Source: Thiodiazotropha sp040506775
Lineage (GTDB): Bacteria; Pseudomonadota; Gammaproteobacteria; Chromatiales; Chromatiaceae
Length of the DNA stretch: 64,000 bases
Direction of reading: 5' to 3'
Assembly (NCBI GenBank): GCA_040506775.1
Contig: JBEVWC010000003.1
Coordinates: 186,001 to 250,000 of the forward strand
The translations under genes were made by a program, and so were the position numbers. Below, piece after piece: positions 35,204 to 43,883 of this stretch; position 1 is the stretch's first letter; each line of letters begins with the position of its first letter. The notes below the pieces were generated by a model. That model was given only the letters and a program-made list of their open reading frames with translations, searched no databases and had not been told where the DNA came from.

Positions 35204-36073
35204 TTAAACGAAGGGCTTCTGGTAGGAAATCGCCTTGGGGAATTTCCTGACCTTATAGAGTGAGGAGATACGGCTCATGGACTCAGAGTGTCCGAGAAAG
35301 ATATAGCCACCAGGATTGAGTGCATCAAAAAACACATCCGCGGCCTGACGTCGGGATGCGTCATCAAAATAGATCAACAGATTTCGACAGAAAATGAGAT
35401 CGAAATCCCGATAGGGGCGGGTTTGCACCGGATCCGCCAGATTCACCTTGGTAAAATCGATGGATTCGCGCAGATCCTGGTTAATCTGATAAAACTTCCC
35501 GCCACTCGTGGGTTTGAAATAGCGGTTCAATAGATCCCTTGGCAAATTATGCACAGAGCGTTCGTTATATATGCCCTGCCGGCACCGCTCGAGCACCTTG
35601 GTATCGATATCCGAGGAGATGATTTCAACATCCACCTCATCGATCATCGGCCACTTCTCCAGCAGATAGAGCGCAATTGAGTAGGGTTCCTCACCGGTAC
35701 TGGATGGAATCGACCAGATACGAATGGTCTTGTTCTTACCCTTGAGACGTACAATCTCATCCAACACCGATTCGACCATGCACTCGAGCTGATACTCTTC
35801 GCGGAAGAAATAGGTCTCGTTCACCGTCATCGCATTGATGAGCTGTTGCAACTCTTCACCGGATGCCTGAAACCGCAGCTCTGTGAAATAGCTGCGAAAG
35901 CTCTCGTGATTGGTCTTCTCCATGCGATCGAGCAAACGTTTGTCAACGAAGTAACGCTTGTTATCGTCAAATCGAATTCCGGTCTTGCGATAGAAGAAAT
36001 CGCGAAATCGCACAAACTCACTGTCGGTGATTTCAGATTTATTTCCGACAGCGTTAGCGGCTGCGTGATTCAT
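35204..36073 (-). CDS. cheR: Chemoreceptor methyltransferase CheR
   Basis: 289 aa. The N-terminal helical domain (FRDFFYRKTGIRFDDNKRYF) is followed by the SAM-binding domain with SSTGEEPYSIALYLLEKWP, the motif FDLIFCRNLLIYFD, and the C-terminal LNPGGYIFLGHSESM. It transfers methyl groups from S-adenosylmethionine to MCP glutamates. The ATG at 36073 is preferred to a TTG at 36079; GGGGA lies upstream. It follows the HEAT gene by 2 bp. Confidence 0.93.
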   Translation of the reverse strand: MNHAAANAVGNKSEITDSEFVRFRDFFYRKTGIRFDDNKRYFVDKRLLDRMEKTNHESFRSYFTELRFQASGEELQQLINAMTVNETYFFREEYQLECMVESVLDEIVRLKGKNKTIRIWSIPSSTGEEPYSIALYLLEKWPMIDEVDVEIISSDIDTKVLERCRQGIYNERSVHNLPRDLLNRYFKPTSGGKFYQINQDLRESIDFTKVNLADPVQTRPYRDFDLIFCRNLLIYFDDASRRQAADVFFDALNPGGYIFLGHSESMSRISSLYKVRKFPKAISYQKPFV

Positions 36074-36075
36074 TC

Positions 36076-36702
36076 TCAATCCCCTCGAATCCGTTGCACG
36101 GCGGTATCAACGGCAAAATGAAGGTAGGGTTCATCAGGGAAACGTTGCTTCAGGGAGAGTATCTCTTCAACCATCTCCGGGGTGCCAACCTCCGCCAAAC
36201 GATCAACTGCCGCTGCTACCACATTGATATGGGTCTCATCTTTGAGCACCGAAAGCAGCCACTTGGGGGTATCCGGATGCGCCAGCAACTGCAGGATATC
36301 GATGGCGAAGATGCGCACATCGGAATCCTGATCATTGAGGAGTTCGATGATGTGCAGGGCAACCGCCTCTGGCATCGAGGCGAGGGCTTCGATCACACCA
36401 TTTCTCAACGCAGCCTGTTCAGAACGCAGCAGGGGTATCAGTCCTGTAACCACGGGTTCTCCACCGATCGCCTCCAATGCATCCAGCATCGCTTTTTGCA
36501 CGACCAGTTCCTGTTCATCACGGAGTGCCTGGAGCAGTACCGGCACCGCTTGCGGATAAGCAACGAGATCTCGAGCCGCCCAGCGACGCTCATTGATACT
36601 TTCCGCTGTCAGTTCTTTGACCAAACCATCGTAGTCCCTGGTCTCATGACGTTTTTCCTGATCAGCGATCCTTTGCGGTTCAGTCGTTTTCTTCAGTGCC
36701 AT
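36076..36702 (-). CDS. HEAT-repeat protein between cheB and cheR
   Basis: 208 aa of tandem HEAT-like helical pairs (RWAARDLVAYPQAVPVLLQA, VQKAMLDALEAIGGEPVVTG, RNGVIEALASMPEAVALHII, VRIFAIDILQLLAHPDTPKW, VAAAVDRLAEVGTPEMVEEI), so at least five repeats after a charged N-terminus. HEAT proteins are scaffolds, and one here may organise the methylation enzymes or array; that is inference. The ATG at 36702 has AGGG upstream. Its opening MALKK and preceding CTAGGGT also occur at the start of the MCP gene at 41351. Confidence 0.82.
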   Translation of the reverse strand: MALKKTTEPQRIADQEKRHETRDYDGLVKELTAESINERRWAARDLVAYPQAVPVLLQALRDEQELVVQKAMLDALEAIGGEPVVTGLIPLLRSEQAALRNGVIEALASMPEAVALHIIELLNDQDSDVRIFAIDILQLLAHPDTPKWLLSVLKDETHINVVAAAVDRLAEVGTPEMVEEILSLKQRFPDEPYLHFAVDTAVQRIRGD

Positions 36703-36712
36703 TTCGTAAACC

Positions 36713-37801
36713 CTAGTAAACCCAGTCCACCAACTGCTGTGCGACCTTTTCAGTCGGAAGCACGACATCCGCCCCGCCCCTGTCAATCAACTCTTTTGGC
36801 ATCCCGAACACCACACAACTCTCTTCGGACTGGGCAATGGTCCTCGCGCCCTGTCGATTGAGCCGCGCCATGGCCTCAGCGCCGTCATTTCCCATTCCGG
36901 TCAACTGAACACATATGATCGATTCCGGCTCGTAACACTCACCAGCTGATTCCACCATTAGTTCGACGCTCGGATGCCACAGATATTGCGAACGGGACGG
37001 AATGCTGGTAGCCAGAATCTTTGAACGACGCTGTACCAATTTCACATCCGCATCACCCCGTGCCACCAGCACCTGTCCCGGCACCAGTTCAGTGGCCCTT
37101 TCCAGTTCCGCCACCTCGATCCTGCATTGGCCATTGAGACGTTCGGAAAAAACCCGCGTAAATCGGGCTGGCATGTGCTGTGCAATCAACACCGGCCAGG
37201 GAAAATCCGCGGGTAACTGGGTGATGATCTCTTCCAGTGTTCCGGGTCCTCCGGTCGAGACACCGATCACCACGATCCCCGAGTCTGGGTTGGATCGAGC
37301 TTCACGGCTCACCCTTACTTCACGCTCAGTCTCTGGTCTTGGCCGGGCTACAATCTCTTCACGCTGTTTACGCAGGCGATCGCGTAACCCATGCGCCTTA
37401 CCGGAAAACGCCTTGCTGTTGGCAACGGCCTCTATCTTGAGCAGCAGGTCATCCTTAACACTCTGCATATTCAGCGACACGGTACCACCGGGCTTTGCCA
37501 CGTAATCCAAGGCACCCAACTGCAACGCCTCGAAGGTCGCAAGAGCACCCTTTTCGGTGAGGGAAGAGACCATCAGGACTGGCAACGGCGAATCGGTCAT
37601 GATGTGGCTTAAACAGGTCAGCCCATCCATTACCGGCATGTTGATGTCCAGGGTCACCGCATCCGGCGAGAGCGTGCGGATCTTCTCCAGCCCCTCTTCG
37701 CCGTTGCGCGCGGTGAACACTTCGTAACCACCCTCTTCGAGCATCTGCCTCAGGTGCTTGCGCATCAATGCAGAGTCATCAATGACCAGGATTTTCTTCA
37801 A
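36713..37801 (-). CDS. cheB: Chemotaxis methylesterase CheB
   Basis: 362 aa. An N-terminal receiver with Asp52 in LDINMPVMDG is joined by an arginine-rich linker (138-170) to the methylesterase domain, whose catalytic triad is Ser182 (GVSTGGPG), His209 (AQHMPARF) and Asp306 (GMGNDGAE). It removes methyl groups from MCP glutamates. The start is TTG at 37801, preceded by AGGTG at five bases. It lies 51 bp after the triple-CheW gene. Confidence 0.94.
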   Translation of the reverse strand: MKKILVIDDSALMRKHLRQMLEEGGYEVFTARNGEEGLEKIRTLSPDAVTLDINMPVMDGLTCLSHIMTDSPLPVLMVSSLTEKGALATFEALQLGALDYVAKPGGTVSLNMQSVKDDLLLKIEAVANSKAFSGKAHGLRDRLRKQREEIVARPRPETEREVRVSREARSNPDSGIVVIGVSTGGPGTLEEIITQLPADFPWPVLIAQHMPARFTRVFSERLNGQCRIEVAELERATELVPGQVLVARGDADVKLVQRRSKILATSIPSRSQYLWHPSVELMVESAGECYEPESIICVQLTGMGNDGAEAMARLNRQGARTIAQSEESCVVFGMPKELIDRGGADVVLPTEKVAQQLVDWVY

Positions 37802-37852
37802 TTTTTCACCTGACGCTCTTCCAGCCCATACCGTTTACAGTCTCAATCCCGG

Positions 37853-39397
37853 CTATGCCTTTTCGAGTTGCGCTTGCTCTTTCTTACTCAACAGTTCATG
37901 CACATCCAGTACCTGAATCATCCGTTTCTGCTCCTTCAGATTGACCACCCGTCCCATGACGCGTTTCTGATCCTCTGACAGATCCGGGGCCTCTTCGATG
38001 CTGTTGCGATTGAGTCGCAGCACTTCAACCACCGAGTCCATGATGAATCCTGTGCGGGTGCCATTGAGGTTCAACACCAGGATGCGCTGACGTTCATTAC
38101 GATCCATGCGATTGAGACCAAACCGGCTGCGCATATCCAAAACCGGCAGCACCGTGCCACGCAGGTTGACCATGCCTTCGATAAATTCGGCGGTCTTTGG
38201 CACCTTGCTCATTTCATCGGGCACCCGGGTGATCTCCTGCACATCCTCTATGGTGACGCCGTATTCCTGCTCATCCAGTTTGAACACAACGAGTTGAGTG
38301 TCATCCGCATCCTCCGCCGACTCTTCGACTTCCAGTTCCTCATCGTTCATATCTGCGTTCTCTTCAATGCCCACAGCCACTGCTGCCTGAATCGCCGGAT
38401 GCTGAAACATCGCACCGGTACTCAAGATGGAAACCAGGCGCTTTCCGCCATCCAGCCTGCAGACCGCGCTGATCTCGTTGTTGTCCTGACCCTTGCTCAG
38501 CAGCGCAGGCACATCGTCGCGAGCCTTGTGCGCAACACTCAGAACCTCACGGACATCATCGACGACGATACCCACCGAGTTGATCTCGCCACCCACAGCA
38601 CGCAGACTGATGACCAGGATACGGTTCTGCTCATTCAACTCCTGCTCGTGAAGGGAGAACATGCGCCGCAGGCTCACCAGAGGTAGCAGACGTCCACGCA
38701 GGTCGATCAGACCCAGCACATGATGGTCGGCCATCGGCATCTGCGCGATCCCCTCGGGAATTCGCACGATCTCTTCAACCTCCATCAGGTCAAACGCATA
38801 TTCCTGTTTGTCGACGGTGAAGCTCACCAGTTGCGAAGAGTCATCCTCGTCCACTGCGTCGCTGTCAGACGATTTCTCGACATTCGCCAGGGCGGTGTTT
38901 TCGACATGATGTTTCGCTGCTGCCAGCACACTGGCAAACTCCTGTTTGATCAGTTGCTCCACATCCATCAACTGGATCAGGTGCTCACCATCGCGGATCA
39001 CACCGCTGAGCAATTCCACGTCGGTGGTGGTTTGCACGCCTTCCGCGGATTCCACCTGGGCATCATCCACGCTCATTACCTTGGCGACACGGTCGACGAC
39101 CAGTCCCACAGGCCGACCCGCGTCCGCCACCACCACCCGGGTGGCCTCGCTGTAGTCCGCCTCATCCAACTGCAGGATGCGGCGCAGATCGAGTACCGGA
39201 AGCACATCGCCCCGCAGATTCGACAGGCCGATGAGTGCGGCCGGGGTGAGGGGAACTCCCACTGTGGTGGGCAGGCGGATGATCTCCGCCACCTGGGTCA
39301 TCGGAAAACCGAAGTCTTCTCCGGCCACCTGAAAGGTCACATACTGATGGCCAGTGTCACCGTCAGATTGATCCAGCATTTCTACTGCTTCAGCCAT
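37853..39397 (-). CDS. Coupling protein with three CheW domains
   Basis: 514 aa containing three CheW folds at about 17-155, 188-345 and 368-510. Each has the conserved block: LIGLSNLRGDVLPVLDLRRI, VLGLIDLRGRLLPLVSLRRM and IEGMVNLRGTVLPVLDMRSR. Acidic linkers join them. CheW bridges CheA and MCP tips, so a triple protein could cross-link array units. No separate single-domain CheW is present in the operon. GGAGAG supports the ATG at 39397. Confidence 0.92.
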   Translation of the reverse strand: MAEAVEMLDQSDGDTGHQYVTFQVAGEDFGFPMTQVAEIIRLPTTVGVPLTPAALIGLSNLRGDVLPVLDLRRILQLDEADYSEATRVVVADAGRPVGLVVDRVAKVMSVDDAQVESAEGVQTTTDVELLSGVIRDGEHLIQLMDVEQLIKQEFASVLAAAKHHVENTALANVEKSSDSDAVDEDDSSQLVSFTVDKQEYAFDLMEVEEIVRIPEGIAQMPMADHHVLGLIDLRGRLLPLVSLRRMFSLHEQELNEQNRILVISLRAVGGEINSVGIVVDDVREVLSVAHKARDDVPALLSKGQDNNEISAVCRLDGGKRLVSILSTGAMFQHPAIQAAVAVGIEENADMNDEELEVEESAEDADDTQLVVFKLDEQEYGVTIEDVQEITRVPDEMSKVPKTAEFIEGMVNLRGTVLPVLDMRSRFGLNRMDRNERQRILVLNLNGTRTGFIMDSVVEVLRLNRNSIEEAPDLSEDQKRVMGRVVNLKEQKRMIQVLDVHELLSKKEQAQLEKA

Positions 39398-39437
39398 TTC
39401 AGCTCTCCCGTAGATTCAGTGAAAGACAGGAACGCCA

Positions 39438-41351
39438 TCAGGCGCTCTGCAGCTCATCTGCAACGGAAGCAATATCCTCGATCGCCATTGCCAGGCTTTC
39501 CGCACCACGCGCCTGCTGTTCTGCTGCGGCAGAAGCTTCGGTGGTATTGCTGGCGGCCTGCTCGGCGGCAGCCGCGATCTGATCGATCGCCTTCTTCGAT
39601 TGATTGACGGCAGTTGCGATCTCCTGAGAGGAATTAAGAATCTGCTGGTTGCCCTTGAGAACTTCAGCCATATCGGTCTCGATCACGACCAAACTGTCGG
39701 TGGTCGCCCGGGCCCTTTCCACTTCGGCCAGTGAGGCATCCGAGACGCTGGTCAGGTCGTTCATGACCGACATGGCCTGATCCTGGATGGCCTTCACCTG
39801 ATCCTTGATCTGCTCGATATTCTCGGCCGCATCATCGGCCAGGCTCTGGATATCCCCGGACACCACGGCAAAGCCCTTGCCAAACTCGCCGGCGCGAGCC
39901 GCCTCGATGGCCCCATTCACCGCAAGCATGCCGGTCTTGATAGAGACGGTGGCGATGGCGTCGGTGATCTTGTCGATGCGGCGCGAGATCTGCTCCACAT
40001 CCTGGATATCCTTGAGTACCGCCTTGCCCTGCTCGGCCGCATCTCCCAAGGCCGTGATCATGGTATCGGTGCTCTCCTTGTTTTCCACCAGCAGTTGGGT
40101 GACCGCCTTACCTTTCTCCAGGGATTCAGTGGCTCGGGTTTCCGAGAGTTGCACACCTTTTTCGATCTGATTGATGCCTGCCGCGGCCTGTTCGGAAGCG
40201 GTGGCCGCCTGCTCGGCGCCACGACTCAACTGACTGATCGCGGTCATGATCTGTCCGGCCGCCCGGTTGATCTCTTCCACAGAGGTGGAGAGCTCTTCAG
40301 CCGCCGCTGCCACCTCTTCGGAGCTCTTGGCGATATCTGAGCTGTTCTTCAACTCCTCGGACTGTACCTCCAATTCCTGGGCGGCCTGTTCGGCGCCGTT
40401 CAGGGCCACACCCTGCTCTTCGAGGGTCTTCAGCACCTCTTCCGCGGCGGAGGACTGTTCTTCGGCGGCAGCGGCGATGCTCTCGGCACCCTTCTGCGCA
40501 TCCCCGGAGGCCGTCTGCATCTGCTGGGCACCCGTGGCGATATCCTGGGCACCGGCATAGATCACGCTCATATCACCCTTGATGGTGGAGAGCTGCTGGG
40601 TGATGACCTTGCCCTTCTCCACTTCACTCAGGGCAACCTCAGATGCTGTTTTGACCGATTCGCCCACCGCGCGTGCTTTCGCCTGGATCTGCTCGATCAG
40701 TTCGGCGATGTTGCTGGCATTGGTTTCCGAGGTTTCAGCCAGGGTTCGCACCGTATCTGCGACCACGGCAAAGCCCTTGCCGTGTTTGCCGGCGCGTCCG
40801 GCTTCGATGGCGGCATTCAGGGCCAACAGGTTGGTCTGGTCGGCGATGCGCATGACCTGCTTGACTGCATCGTTGATATTCGCGGCCTGGCGTTCCAGTT
40901 CGTCCATCATCTCGGACGAGGCCTGCTGCCGTTTCGATGCCACGGATACATTGGTGACCAGGTTACCGATGTCGCCCCCCACTTTATCCAGCAATCCCTG
41001 CAGCGCGAGGGTTTTCTCCGCGCTGATGTCGGCGTTTTTCAACTGCTGTTCCACCTGGGACATGATCGAGTTGACCGCGGTGAGCGACTCCTGGGCCGCA
41101 CCCGCTGCCTCCTCGGCACCGGAGGCAATCTCTTCCATGGCCGTATTCAGCTGGTTGCGCGCGGATCCGGCTTCCCCGATTCCACGGGTCAGGGCGATGG
41201 TCGCGGTCGCGACCCGCTCCGCGGCCTGTTGTTGACGGGCCAAGGTGCGGGCTTTTCTGCGTTGCTCATCCGCGGCTCGTTTACTGGCGGTCGTCTGTCC
41301 ACCCAAAGATTCGGTTTCCTGTCCAGACGAGACTTGTTTCTTCAATGCCAT
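39438..41351 (-). CDS. Soluble MCP with two signalling-tip regions
   Basis: 637 aa without any membrane segment or recognisable sensor domain. Two MCP hairpin tips are present: the first at about 169-205 (ADQTNLLALNAAIEAGRAG, GKGFAVVADTVRTLA), the second at about 468-505 (IKTGMLAVNGAIEAARAG, GKGFAVVSGDIQSLA), 299 residues apart. The rest is alanine/glutamate-rich coiled coil. The ATG at 41351 (MALKKQVSS) has AGGG upstream and is preferred to the longer frame reaching 41474. First gene of the leftward operon, so its promoter should lie in 41352-42196. Confidence 0.9.
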   Translation of the reverse strand: MALKKQVSSGQETESLGGQTTASKRAADEQRRKARTLARQQQAAERVATATIALTRGIGEAGSARNQLNTAMEEIASGAEEAAGAAQESLTAVNSIMSQVEQQLKNADISAEKTLALQGLLDKVGGDIGNLVTNVSVASKRQQASSEMMDELERQAANINDAVKQVMRIADQTNLLALNAAIEAGRAGKHGKGFAVVADTVRTLAETSETNASNIAELIEQIQAKARAVGESVKTASEVALSEVEKGKVITQQLSTIKGDMSVIYAGAQDIATGAQQMQTASGDAQKGAESIAAAAEEQSSAAEEVLKTLEEQGVALNGAEQAAQELEVQSEELKNSSDIAKSSEEVAAAAEELSTSVEEINRAAGQIMTAISQLSRGAEQAATASEQAAAGINQIEKGVQLSETRATESLEKGKAVTQLLVENKESTDTMITALGDAAEQGKAVLKDIQDVEQISRRIDKITDAIATVSIKTGMLAVNGAIEAARAGEFGKGFAVVSGDIQSLADDAAENIEQIKDQVKAIQDQAMSVMNDLTSVSDASLAEVERARATTDSLVVIETDMAEVLKGNQQILNSSQEIATAVNQSKKAIDQIAAAAEQAASNTTEASAAAEQQARGAESLAMAIEDIASVADELQSA

Positions 41352-42196
41352 TGTTATCACCCTAGAAGATGTAATTAACCTGGAGGGGGCAATATTTGCC
41401 GGAAGCACCGGAGAAGATTGCCAATTGTTCGATAGAACCGAAGTTCCCGGTCCTGAATTTGAGCGGCGTGCCAACCCACTAAACCCGCATTCCCGCAGGT
41501 TTTGTCCTATGACTTTTAAGCGGAATCAGTTCACATTTCTTGAACGATTTTTCATTAGTTTTTTACAGGTTGGGTGGTGTTAGCGAGTTCTGCGCCAACT
41601 TGTGGGAATTTATAGACTGAACAATAAAAGAACATTTTTTCCTGTCCTGCCGCGGCTGATCGTTGCTTCATTCTTCTGGATCACACTCGCGCCGCAACCT
41701 CATCCTGCTCTACGCTCGATGACAACCTTCTGTAATTACTGAACAATTAATTCAGCGACAACCTTGATTGAAAAGATCCTGAAAAATATCCCCGCATCAC
41801 TACAGCCAGCTAAGATTTGTACGCAAAGTGAATCAGCTCAGACACAAGCCAAGAGAATCTACCCATTTATGAGTAGATGATATGGAAGGATACTCACCCA
41901 TCATGGGTAGATGCCCAGCACGATTTAAACGCCTGAAAACACGGCGTTCGTCTTTCGTTAAACAACCACTCATAGATCAGGGCACACGTCGTACTGATCA
42001 GGTATAAATGATCGTCGATATAAATTTGCCCAGGGAATGATTCAGAGAGCAAAACTGCACGAGTTGGCCGTCATCCCCCAAAGCGCGCCTTGAGGATCGA
42101 CTCTGAATCAGAGTATTAAGAATTCTTGCAGAGCATCGGCAACCGATGCCAGGAAGTGGGTCCGGGTAGCAAATACGCCACCCGGACAATGCCGTA
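41352..42196. other. 845-bp gap upstream of the chemosensory operon
   Basis: No gene found; a 63-codon frame at 41998-42189 has no support. The part near 41351 is AT-rich and should hold the che operon promoter. Two neighbouring imperfect dyads with the half-site ACCCAT/ATGGGT lie at 41857-41878 and 41891-41911. Confidence 0.55.
41857..41911. promoter_or_regulatory. Tandem ACCCAT/ATGGGT dyads, possible operator
   Basis: ATCTACCCATTTATGAGTAG plus AT at 41857-41878 has 10-base arms with one mismatch. A second dyad, CACCCATCATGGGT, lies at 41896-41909. The two are about 36 bp apart centre to centre. They are roughly 510 bp upstream of the che operon start, and the regulated gene is unknown. Confidence 0.35.
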
Positions 42197-43180
42197 TTAC
42201 GGCCAGTTATGGGTACTTCCCACTCCCTCGAAAGTCACCACAAACTGGGTGCAACTGATGAACTCGACCGTCGCCACCGTGCCATTGGCGCCCTGCATGC
42301 GGATCCTGCCCGCGTCGGGATGGCCATCCGAACATCCGAAGCTGAGCGGCACTTCGGTGGTAACGGTCACGTAGCCGTAATCCGGATCATAAACGCGGAT
42401 CGATACCGTATACCCGGAACCCGCATCACCGGAAACACTCACCTCACTGACCCGGTAGGTACGCTCGTCATAACCCCGGTAATCGGCATAATAGTCACAG
42501 CTGACTGACGTCCCTTCATTATCCCCGGTACAGGTCACGGACATATTGAAGGTATCGGTGTAGTTGACGGTTGCGCTCTGCACCGAGACCGTGAAGTTCA
42601 CATAACGCAACTCCAGACGGTAACCACCACCGATGTCGGTGTAGGTGCCTTCCACTGAGCCATTGAAGGTTGAGGAATAACTCCCCGAGCTGTAGGTGAC
42701 ACTGCGGGAACACTGATTGAACACGATGCTCCAGTTTCCGGAGGGTCCGGCATCCGGGTAGTCAATGATCAGGCTGCCGCTGTCACAAAAGGAGTCTGAC
42801 AAATCCTGGGTACGAGCGGCGCTCACTCCCCGGGCGGCCACAGTTGGCTCGTCGTCCTGCATGACCCCTGCTATCCACCCGGCGAACTCCTGCATGATCT
42901 CGTCATGGCTGACAGGCGCATCACTGCGTTGCACCAGACTCATCGGGACACTGTCCGAACTGGTCGCCTGCTTGGCGCCCGAGGCACCGGCAGTGGCCAG
43001 ATCCTTGGCATTTTCACTGGTCAGGGTTGCCTCTGAGGTGGCACCGGAATAATCCAGGGATGTGCTGGTACTGCCACCCCCGTCGTCACTGCTGTCGTCA
43101 CCCCCGCCGCCGCCACCGCACGCGGGCAGCAAGACGGCGACAAGTAGCAACGAAACGGTCCAATTGATGAGTTTCCACAT
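42197..43180 (-). CDS. Predicted lipoprotein of unknown function
   Basis: 327 aa. A type II signal peptide (INWTVSLLLVAVLLPACGGG) has a lipobox LPAC, with the cysteine at the start of a glycine/aspartate/serine-rich tether. After a helical segment, the C-terminal 190 residues are beta-rich with Tyr/Ser/Thr-heavy strands and several cysteines (FCDSG, FNQCS, VTCTGD, VSCDYY, FGCSDG, FISCTQF) that may pair. No family recognised. AGGAGAG upstream fixes the ATG at 43180 over the frame reaching 43216. Confidence 0.78.
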   Translation of the reverse strand: MWKLINWTVSLLLVAVLLPACGGGGGGDDSSDDGGGSTSTSLDYSGATSEATLTSENAKDLATAGASGAKQATSSDSVPMSLVQRSDAPVSHDEIMQEFAGWIAGVMQDDEPTVAARGVSAARTQDLSDSFCDSGSLIIDYPDAGPSGNWSIVFNQCSRSVTYSSGSYSSTFNGSVEGTYTDIGGGYRLELRYVNFTVSVQSATVNYTDTFNMSVTCTGDNEGTSVSCDYYADYRGYDERTYRVSEVSVSGDAGSGYTVSIRVYDPDYGYVTVTTEVPLSFGCSDGHPDAGRIRMQGANGTVATVEFISCTQFVVTFEGVGSTHNWP

Positions 43181-43225
43181 AATGACTCTCCTGAGTATAT
43201 CGATCGATTTGAACAACGGCCGCTT

Positions 43226-43344
43226 GGCAGGCTGTTGAAATTCGCACAGACGCGTACGAGACAGGGAGAAATTCGCCGAAAAAATCTTAAACGGATTTCA
43301 AAGCGGCCCCCTGCCGCCTGAGCGATATTTCAACCGTCTGTCAG
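43226..43344. repeat. Dispersed repeat with GTTGAAAT/ATTTCAAC ends, copy 2
   Basis: Begins GGCAGGCTGTTGAAATTC and ends ATTTCAACCGTCTGTCAG. Shares the GAAATTCGCCGAAAAA-type core and GCCGCCTGAG with the copy at 10863-10998, but is about 17 bp shorter internally. It abuts the stop codon of the leftward gene at 43341. Confidence 0.8.
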
Positions 43345-43883
43345 AGTCCGTCGAGACGCGCTTTCTGTTGTTCAGCGTCCAGTTCATCGGCCAGGTAGGC
43401 GATGGAGATACCGGGTTTTCGCATCCAGCTCAACTCGATGTGCCAGGCTTCACCTGGAGGATGCCAGACCAGATGCATCTCACCCTCCCCGCGACGGATC
43501 GCCCCGATCTTCCCGGACATGTTACGTACATAGTCGGGAAACACGCTCTGATCCGCGGGCTGGCCGTATTTCTCCTGCAAATGGCGTTGCAGCTCTTTAA
43601 AGGTAACCTGATTGCCCGGTTCGTAGGTATGCAGAATCTTGTAAATGTGATCCCGGTAGGCCATTACGTAGACGAGTTCCCGCTCGGCCCGGTAGACCAC
43701 GCCACGCCGGTCCCCATCGGTCACCGGGGCAAAATCCGGCGCACGCTCCCTGAGCAATTGACTGAAACTCCCCCCCAGGCAGTAATGCTCGAACACCACC
43801 CGGATACACCCCCCCATGGAGGATTGCGCGAACACCAGTCCCGTGAGCGCCAAACCGCCGATCATCAACCATCGTCTGATCAT
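43341..43883 (-). CDS. Small exported or membrane-anchored protein, unknown function
   Basis: 180 aa starting MIRRWLMIGGLALTGLVFAQ, a signal peptide or single anchor. The mature part has charged alpha/beta character (FKELQRHLQEKYGQPADQSV, then MHLVWHPPGEAWHIELSWM) and no recognised family. GGGGAG five bases before the ATG at 43883, plus a 4-bp ATGA overlap with the upstream Mut7-C gene, fix the start. Translational coupling suggests a shared role with that RNase-like protein, but none can be named. Confidence 0.75.
   Translation of the reverse strand: MIRRWLMIGGLALTGLVFAQSSMGGCIRVVFEHYCLGGSFSQLLRERAPDFAPVTDGDRRGVVYRAERELVYVMAYRDHIYKILHTYEPGNQVTFKELQRHLQEKYGQPADQSVFPDYVRNMSGKIGAIRRGEGEMHLVWHPPGEAWHIELSWMRKPGISIAYLADELDAEQQKARLDGL

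Noticed and set aside
41352..41480. Flagellar sigma-28 promoter for the MCP gene
   Set aside because: No GCCGATAA-like -10 element was found upstream of 41351 on the minus strand.
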